Part shown: positions 59,743-64,000 of the stretch, one piece after another
Layout of the letters: each line of letters begins with the position of its first letter
Position numbering within the stretch: position 1 is the stretch's first letter
Assembly (NCBI RefSeq): GCF_000308675.1
Contig: NZ_BAGE01000048.1
Coordinates: forward strand, 62,001-126,000
Direction of reading: 5' to 3'
Length of the DNA stretch: 64,000 nucleotides
Origin: Nocardia paucivorans NBRC 100373
GTDB taxonomy: Bacteria > Actinomycetota > Actinomycetes > Mycobacteriales > Mycobacteriaceae
Notes under the pieces: model-generated
What the model was told of the DNA's origin: nothing
Seen by the model: only the letters and a program-made list of their open reading frames with translations
Database searches by the model: none
Made by a program: the position numbers and the translations under genes

Positions 59743-61335
59743 CTAGATATCGATCGGCGGACCGGGATCGACCGCGCCCGGCGGCCCGGGTATGAGGTAG
59801 CGGAGGGTATCGATCCCCGCTTCCACACAGTCCTGCACCGAACCATCGCGGGCGGCGGTCGCGTCGGAGCGCGCGGGCGGGGTGCCCGAGGGATCGGCAT
59901 CGTCGACGCGATCGCTCGTCACCATGCCGCCGGGGACGATGTCGTCCTGTGGGTCGATCATCACCCAGGGAGCGGGGGAACAGCCGACCGGCGTGATAAC
60001 CGAAGACACGATCCGATCCGACCCGACCACGGCGGACCCGAGGTCGGTGTGCACGCTCATCGGAGCGATGACCGTGCCCTGGGACGGCAGGGCCACCACC
60101 GCGAGGGCCATCGCACCGACCACCGAATGGGCACCGAACAGATTGTCCTTCATCTTGTCCCAGATCTTGCCCCTGTGCTGCGAATGTTCGGCGACGGCGA
60201 ACTCGGCGTGTCCGTGTCGATCTTCACCGCGTTCCCCCACCCGGACGGGCCGAGCGGCGGACATGTCCGCAGAACTCATCCGAACGGTCGGATCATTACC
60301 CCCGTCCGGACCGGCCGGGCCATGCGAGGAATACCCTCCCGGCCCGGGTGCCGGCTGTCCGGGGTCGCCTCCCTGCTGCGGCGCGGGCCCCGGCGCACGA
60401 TACTGCGGCCCACCGCCGGGCGGATAGTGGCCCGGTGGAGTGGGATATCGTGGCGGCTCCGGCTCCGCGGGGTGACCACCCGGCGGCTCGGCGGCGTTCT
60501 CGTTGAGCAGCAGATGGGTGGCGCCGAGAACCAGCGCGTGAATGGGATGGTCGGCGGCATGGAACCGCTGACCCAACTGGTTGCGGAACGCGAACTTCAA
60601 CCGTTCGTTGCCACTGGCGTTCCCGGCGAACAGCACGCTGGAGGTGTCGGCGCCGATCTGCCGCGCCGCGGCCATCACCTCGATCACCATATCGTCGGCT
60701 ATCCGGGTCTCCCGGGCGGCGTCGGGATTCAGCTCCAGTTCCGTCGACGCGGTGGGTTGTTCGTCGTCCCCGTGCACGGCGACCACCAGCACGGTGCGTC
60801 CGTCGCTGTACACACCGGTCGCGCCGGTTCCGTTCGGCGACCGGCCGTCCGGCGGCCGAACCAGACCCAATGCCCGCATATACCCCGACAACGCGATGGA
60901 CTCCGGGATCGGTTCGACCGCGACGCCGAGCTGCTCGACCAACGCGCAGTAGAGGTCCACCTTCTCGTCCGGCCATCCGTCCGGGTACGGCAGGGCGAGT
61001 AGATCGGGTTTACCGCGCAGGTAGGAGCCCACGGCGGCGAGCGGGTTGTACAGCCGGGCACGGAACACCAGTTCGGCGGGCCAGGTCGCCCCCGCGACCA
61101 CGATCTGCGCATGTCCGAGGATGTCGCGGACATCCGAGATCGCCAGTCCCAGATCGGGCCGTCGCTCCACACCTGCGGTGTACAGCCGCCCGGAGGAATC
61201 GGCCAACAGATACGCCGGGGTGGTGTAGCTACCCTCGACCTGAACCGGACGGATGGGCATCCCACCACCACCCGCGGCCACGGACACCACATCCCACCCG
61301 AGATGTATTGCCCCTATTCGCACCGTCACAGGCAT
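59743..61335 (-). CDS. Type VII secretion-associated protein (Rv3446c-like)
   Basis: A 530-residue protein. Residues 1-280 form an actin/Hsp70-like fold (MPVTVRIGAIHLGWDVVSVA, ADDMVIEVMAAARQIGADTS), then a Pro-rich linker of about 90 residues, a hydrophobic segment near 413-433 and an outer C-terminal region with two Cys (GCSPAPW, VQDCVEAG). This layout and its position just before rplM match the type VII secretion-associated Rv3446c family adjoining ESX-4 in mycobacteria. No other ESX-4 gene appears before the window ends. ATG 61335 is chosen by family start. Confidence 0.8.
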   Translation of the reverse strand: MPVTVRIGAIHLGWDVVSVAAGGGGMPIRPVQVEGSYTTPAYLLADSSGRLYTAGVERRPDLGLAISDVRDILGHAQIVVAGATWPAELVFRARLYNPLAAVGSYLRGKPDLLALPYPDGWPDEKVDLYCALVEQLGVAVEPIPESIALSGYMRALGLVRPPDGRSPNGTGATGVYSDGRTVLVVAVHGDDEQPTASTELELNPDAARETRIADDMVIEVMAAARQIGADTSSVLFAGNASGNERLKFAFRNQLGQRFHAADHPIHALVLGATHLLLNENAAEPPGGHPAEPEPPRYPTPPGHYPPGGGPQYRAPGPAPQQGGDPGQPAPGPGGYSSHGPAGPDGGNDPTVRMSSADMSAARPVRVGERGEDRHGHAEFAVAEHSQHRGKIWDKMKDNLFGAHSVVGAMALAVVALPSQGTVIAPMSVHTDLGSAVVGSDRIVSSVITPVGCSPAPWVMIDPQDDIVPGGMVTSDRVDDADPSGTPPARSDATAARDGSVQDCVEAGIDTLRYLIPGPPGAVDPGPPIDI

Positions 61336-61417
61336 CAGTGTGCCTGGTGGGCGCGCGACACGCTCGTCGCCCCCACGGACTCGCGGTCGACGCACCGCTT
61401 CGGCCCCGTTCCCCCGT

Positions 61418-64000
61418 TCACGCGGCCGACTTCCGCAACCGCAGGCGATACCAGGTCAGTACCGCCATCACCAGGGTGAGCGCGGCCAGCACGCCGACGT
61501 CCAAGGTCCAGATGTCCTTGCTGTGCTCCCACAACGAGTCCTGCTGGGCCTGGATGAACAGTTCGCGGATGTTCACCGTCGCCGCGCCCGCCGCATAGCC
61601 CCACCGGGCCGGGAACAGCCAGGACAGCTGTTCGAGAACCACCCGATCGGTGACCGGGATCATGCCACCCGCCATCACCAACTGGCACATGATCGCCACC
61701 ACCAACAATGGCATCACCTGCTCGTTGGATCTGGCCAGACTCGACAGCAGCAGCCCGAGCACCACACAGGACACCGCCGTGACGGCGATATCGATGTACA
61801 GCTCGGCGGAGCCGGAGATGAGCATCACACCTTCGCCCGGCGGCTTCTTGCCGAGAAGGACGAATCCGACCAGCACGGCCGATTGCAGCAGCGCGAAAAC
61901 GCTGAACACAACGACCTTGGCCAACAGATATGACGAGGGGTGCAGTCCGACGGCGCGCTCCCGGTGGAAGATGGTGCGCTCACCGACCAGATCGCGCACG
62001 GTCAGCGTGGACCCCATGAAGCAGGCGCCCAGGATGAGCACCACCAGCAGCTGCTGACTCTCGCTGCCACCGGTGGGGATGAACGAACCGTCGTCGGTCT
62101 GAGTGAGCGGTCCACGAGCCAGACCGTTGTCCCCCGGCACGACCAGAGTCAGAGCTCCCAGCACGAATGGCAGGAGGATCAGGAACGCCAGATAACCGCG
62201 GTCGGCGAGGACCAGCCGCATCTGTCGCCGCGACAGGGTGGAGAACTGTTTCCAGCGGCTCGATTTGGGTGGCGAACCCGTACCGCCGGGCGGCCTGGAC
62301 GGCGGCGCCGGAGGTGTCGCGTTCACCGCCTGCCGCGCCCGATAGGCGGCGAACGCCTGATCCGGGTTGGCCGCCACATCGGCGAAGATCTTCGCCCAGT
62401 CGCCGGTGCCCAGCGCCGCTTCCACACCGGCGGGGTTGCCCGCGTAGGCGGTTTTACCGCCGGGAGCCAAGAGCACCACCTGATCGCACATGTCCAGGCA
62501 GGCCACCGAGTGGGTCACCACGATCACCACGCGGCCCGCGTCGGCCAGTTCGCGCAGCATCATCATGACCTGGCGATCCAGCGCCGGATCCAGTCCCGAG
62601 GTGGGTTCGTCGAGGATCAGCAGCGAGGGACCGGTGAGCAGCTCCAAGGCCACCGACGCGCGTTTGCGCTGGCCACCGGACAGCCGGTCGACTCGGGTGT
62701 TCGCGTGCTCGGTGAGCGATAGTTCCCGCAACACACCGTCGATCACCTGCTGCCGGTCGGCCTTGGTGGTGTCCGGCGGCAGGCGCAGTTGGGCGGCGTA
62801 GCCGAGGGCCTGACGCACGGTGAGTTGCCGGTGCAGCACATCGTCCTGCGGCACCATACCGATTCGGGAGCGCAGCGCCTCGTACTCGGCGTGCAGATTG
62901 CGCCCCTCGAAGGTCACCACACCGCCGGAGGGTTGGGTCGTCCCCGCGATCAGCCGGGACAGTGTGGACTTACCCGCTCCGGACGGGCCGATCAGCGCCG
63001 TGAGGGTACCCCGTCCGGCCTGCATGTTGACGTCGACGAGCAGTTGTTTGTTGCCCTCGACGGTGAACCCGACCCCGTGCACCTGCAGGCCCTGCTCGGC
63101 GACCGGCCGTTGCCGGTGCACCAGGGTGCCCTGCTGTACCTCGAAGTCGACATTACCGATGGTGATGATGTCGCGTTCGTGCAGCAGCGCCCGCTGCTGC
63201 CGAATGCCGTTGACGAAGGTTCCGTTGGCGGAGCCCAGGTCCTCGATGGTGAGGCCCTCGGCGCCGGCGACGAGGCGGGCGTGTTTGCGGGAGGCGAGCG
63301 GATCGTTGACGACGATCTGGTTGTCCGCGGTACGGCCGATGGCCAGCCCGCCGGGCGGCAGCCGGTCGGCGCGGGCGACGGGTTCGGTACCGGTCCTGGC
63401 GCGCACCGGCGGCATGGCCGCGATACTCGCCTTGGCCGTCATGTTCATGGTGGGTGGCGACGGCGGTACGGGTTGCGGCCCGCTGCGCGGCGGCTGGGAG
63501 ATGGGTCCGCTGTGCGCCGGGATCGGCCGGCTGTGCGGTGTCGGCCCGGCCGGTGGCCGATGTCCGGTGGGCGTCGACCGACCGTGTGGCGGGGTGTGGT
63601 GACCGGCCGGCGGGCCGGTATGCGGGGCCGAAGGTCGGGGTCCGGCCGGACGCTGCTGCGAGATCGGGGTGTGGACCTGCGGGGCGGGCCCACTCACATG
63701 TGGTTGCGGTGTCTGCGGAACGCCGGTCGGGATGAGCGACAGCAGCGGACCGATGAGGGCGTCACCGAGCCTCACCTGGGTCGGCCGATCGATCTGCACG
63801 GGCCGGGTTACTCGCCGCGCATCGACGAAAACACCATTGGTACTGCCGTTGTCGGTGAGCACCCAGGCGCCCGACTGCCAGGCGAGGGTGGCGTGCACCC
63901 GCGAGACCAGCGGACTGTCGACGAACAAGGTCACCTCGGGAGCACGTCCCAGGGTGATCCGTTGACTCGAATCGAAGACACGTTCGGTTCCATCATGACG
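61418..64000 (-). CDS. FHA-FHA-ABC transporter, fused ATPase and permease (5' end cut off)
   Basis: At least 860 residues; the gene continues beyond the right edge. Order: FHA domain 1 (LGRAPEVTLFVDSPLVSRVH at the edge, then GSTNGVFVDARRV), Pro-rich linker, FHA domain 2 (GRTADNQIVVNDPLASRKHA, GSANGTFVNG), ABC ATPase with Walker A GPSGAGKSTL, signature LSGGQRKR and Walker B LLILDEPTSGLD, then six membrane helices of the ABC-2 type. M. tuberculosis Rv1747 has the same plan; there the FHA domains bind kinase PknF and lipid export is regulated. A Ser/Thr kinase gene at 22.7 kb is a possible regulator, by analogy only. Confidence 0.9.
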   Translation of the reverse strand, partial: RHDGTERVFDSSQRITLGRAPEVTLFVDSPLVSRVHATLAWQSGAWVLTDNGSTNGVFVDARRVTRPVQIDRPTQVRLGDALIGPLLSLIPTGVPQTPQPHVSGPAPQVHTPISQQRPAGPRPSAPHTGPPAGHHTPPHGRSTPTGHRPPAGPTPHSRPIPAHSGPISQPPRSGPQPVPPSPPTMNMTAKASIAAMPPVRARTGTEPVARADRLPPGGLAIGRTADNQIVVNDPLASRKHARLVAGAEGLTIEDLGSANGTFVNGIRQQRALLHERDIITIGNVDFEVQQGTLVHRQRPVAEQGLQVHGVGFTVEGNKQLLVDVNMQAGRGTLTALIGPSGAGKSTLSRLIAGTTQPSGGVVTFEGRNLHAEYEALRSRIGMVPQDDVLHRQLTVRQALGYAAQLRLPPDTTKADRQQVIDGVLRELSLTEHANTRVDRLSGGQRKRASVALELLTGPSLLILDEPTSGLDPALDRQVMMMLRELADAGRVVIVVTHSVACLDMCDQVVLLAPGGKTAYAGNPAGVEAALGTGDWAKIFADVAANPDQAFAAYRARQAVNATPPAPPSRPPGGTGSPPKSSRWKQFSTLSRRQMRLVLADRGYLAFLILLPFVLGALTLVVPGDNGLARGPLTQTDDGSFIPTGGSESQQLLVVLILGACFMGSTLTVRDLVGERTIFHRERAVGLHPSSYLLAKVVVFSVFALLQSAVLVGFVLLGKKPPGEGVMLISGSAELYIDIAVTAVSCVVLGLLLSSLARSNEQVMPLLVVAIMCQLVMAGGMIPVTDRVVLEQLSWLFPARWGYAAGAATVNIRELFIQAQQDSLWEHSKDIWTLDVGVLAALTLVMAVLTWYRLRLRKSAA

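Overview
The window is high-GC actinobacterial chromosome, most likely from a Nocardia or close relative among the mycolic-acid bacteria. Support comes from a mycothiol S-conjugate amidase, WhiB3-, SigD/RsdA- and GuaB3-type genes, a GroEL with a His-rich tail, type VII secretion-associated genes, and gene order that matches Mycobacterium tuberculosis blocks around Rv1072-Rv1084 and Rv3396c-Rv3446c (gene order recalled from established knowledge, not searched). No rRNA, tRNA or CRISPR array was seen.

Layout. (1) 1-13,300: the 5' end of a DUF255/thioredoxin-domain gene, a proline-rich protein with a degenerate zincin-like motif, a NUDIX hydrolase, mca with its small membrane partner, a DUF4307 protein, greA, the reverse transsulfuration pair metB and cbs flanking a mechanosensitive-channel-like gene, a secreted protein, a thiolase, a Bax-inhibitor-1-like protein and a secreted DUF732-like protein. 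(2) About 13,300-20,150: an accessory island. It holds a small gene broken by a 16-bp tandem duplication, a strong hairpin, a SLOG-like protein with an XRE/TPR-type regulator, a divergent operon of tiny overlapping genes, an MmpS-like gene, and a decayed phage tail module read on the minus strand. No integrase or att site was found, so it looks like a remnant or composite. (3) 20,150-28,100: an rRNA-type methyltransferase, two lipoproteins, a membrane Ser/Thr kinase, and a PspC-type sensor kinase/response regulator pair divergent from a PspC membrane protein. (4) 28,100-39,700: guaA, a catalytically dead-looking alpha/beta hydrolase, guaB3, guaB, a DUF5319 protein, rsdA-sigD, an Rv3415c-like protein, whiB3, and an ECF sigma gene with a minimal anti-sigma gene. 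(5) 39,700-53,700: groES-groEL under a CIRCE operator, a divergent Hsp70-like membrane protein, then tsaD-rimI-tsaB-tsaE-hydrolase-alr-nnrD in one direction, a cupredoxin lipoprotein, glmS and a second alpha/beta-fold protein without a nucleophile serine. (6) 53,700-64,000: a cluster resembling type VII secretion substrates with aspartate-rich calcium-type repeats, a small PspC protein, glmM, rplM-rpsI, an Rv3446c-type secretion-associated protein, and the 3' part of an FHA-FHA-ABC transporter gene that runs off the end.

Functionally the conserved parts cover guanine nucleotide synthesis, cell-wall precursor supply (alr, glmS, glmM), t6A tRNA modification, chaperonin, transsulfuration and several envelope-stress or redox regulators. 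The most unusual material is the island (especially the SLOG/XRE cassette and its microgene operon), the repeated 15-27-bp tandem duplications, three families that have lost catalytic residues, and an 83-residue anti-sigma domain with no membrane anchor.
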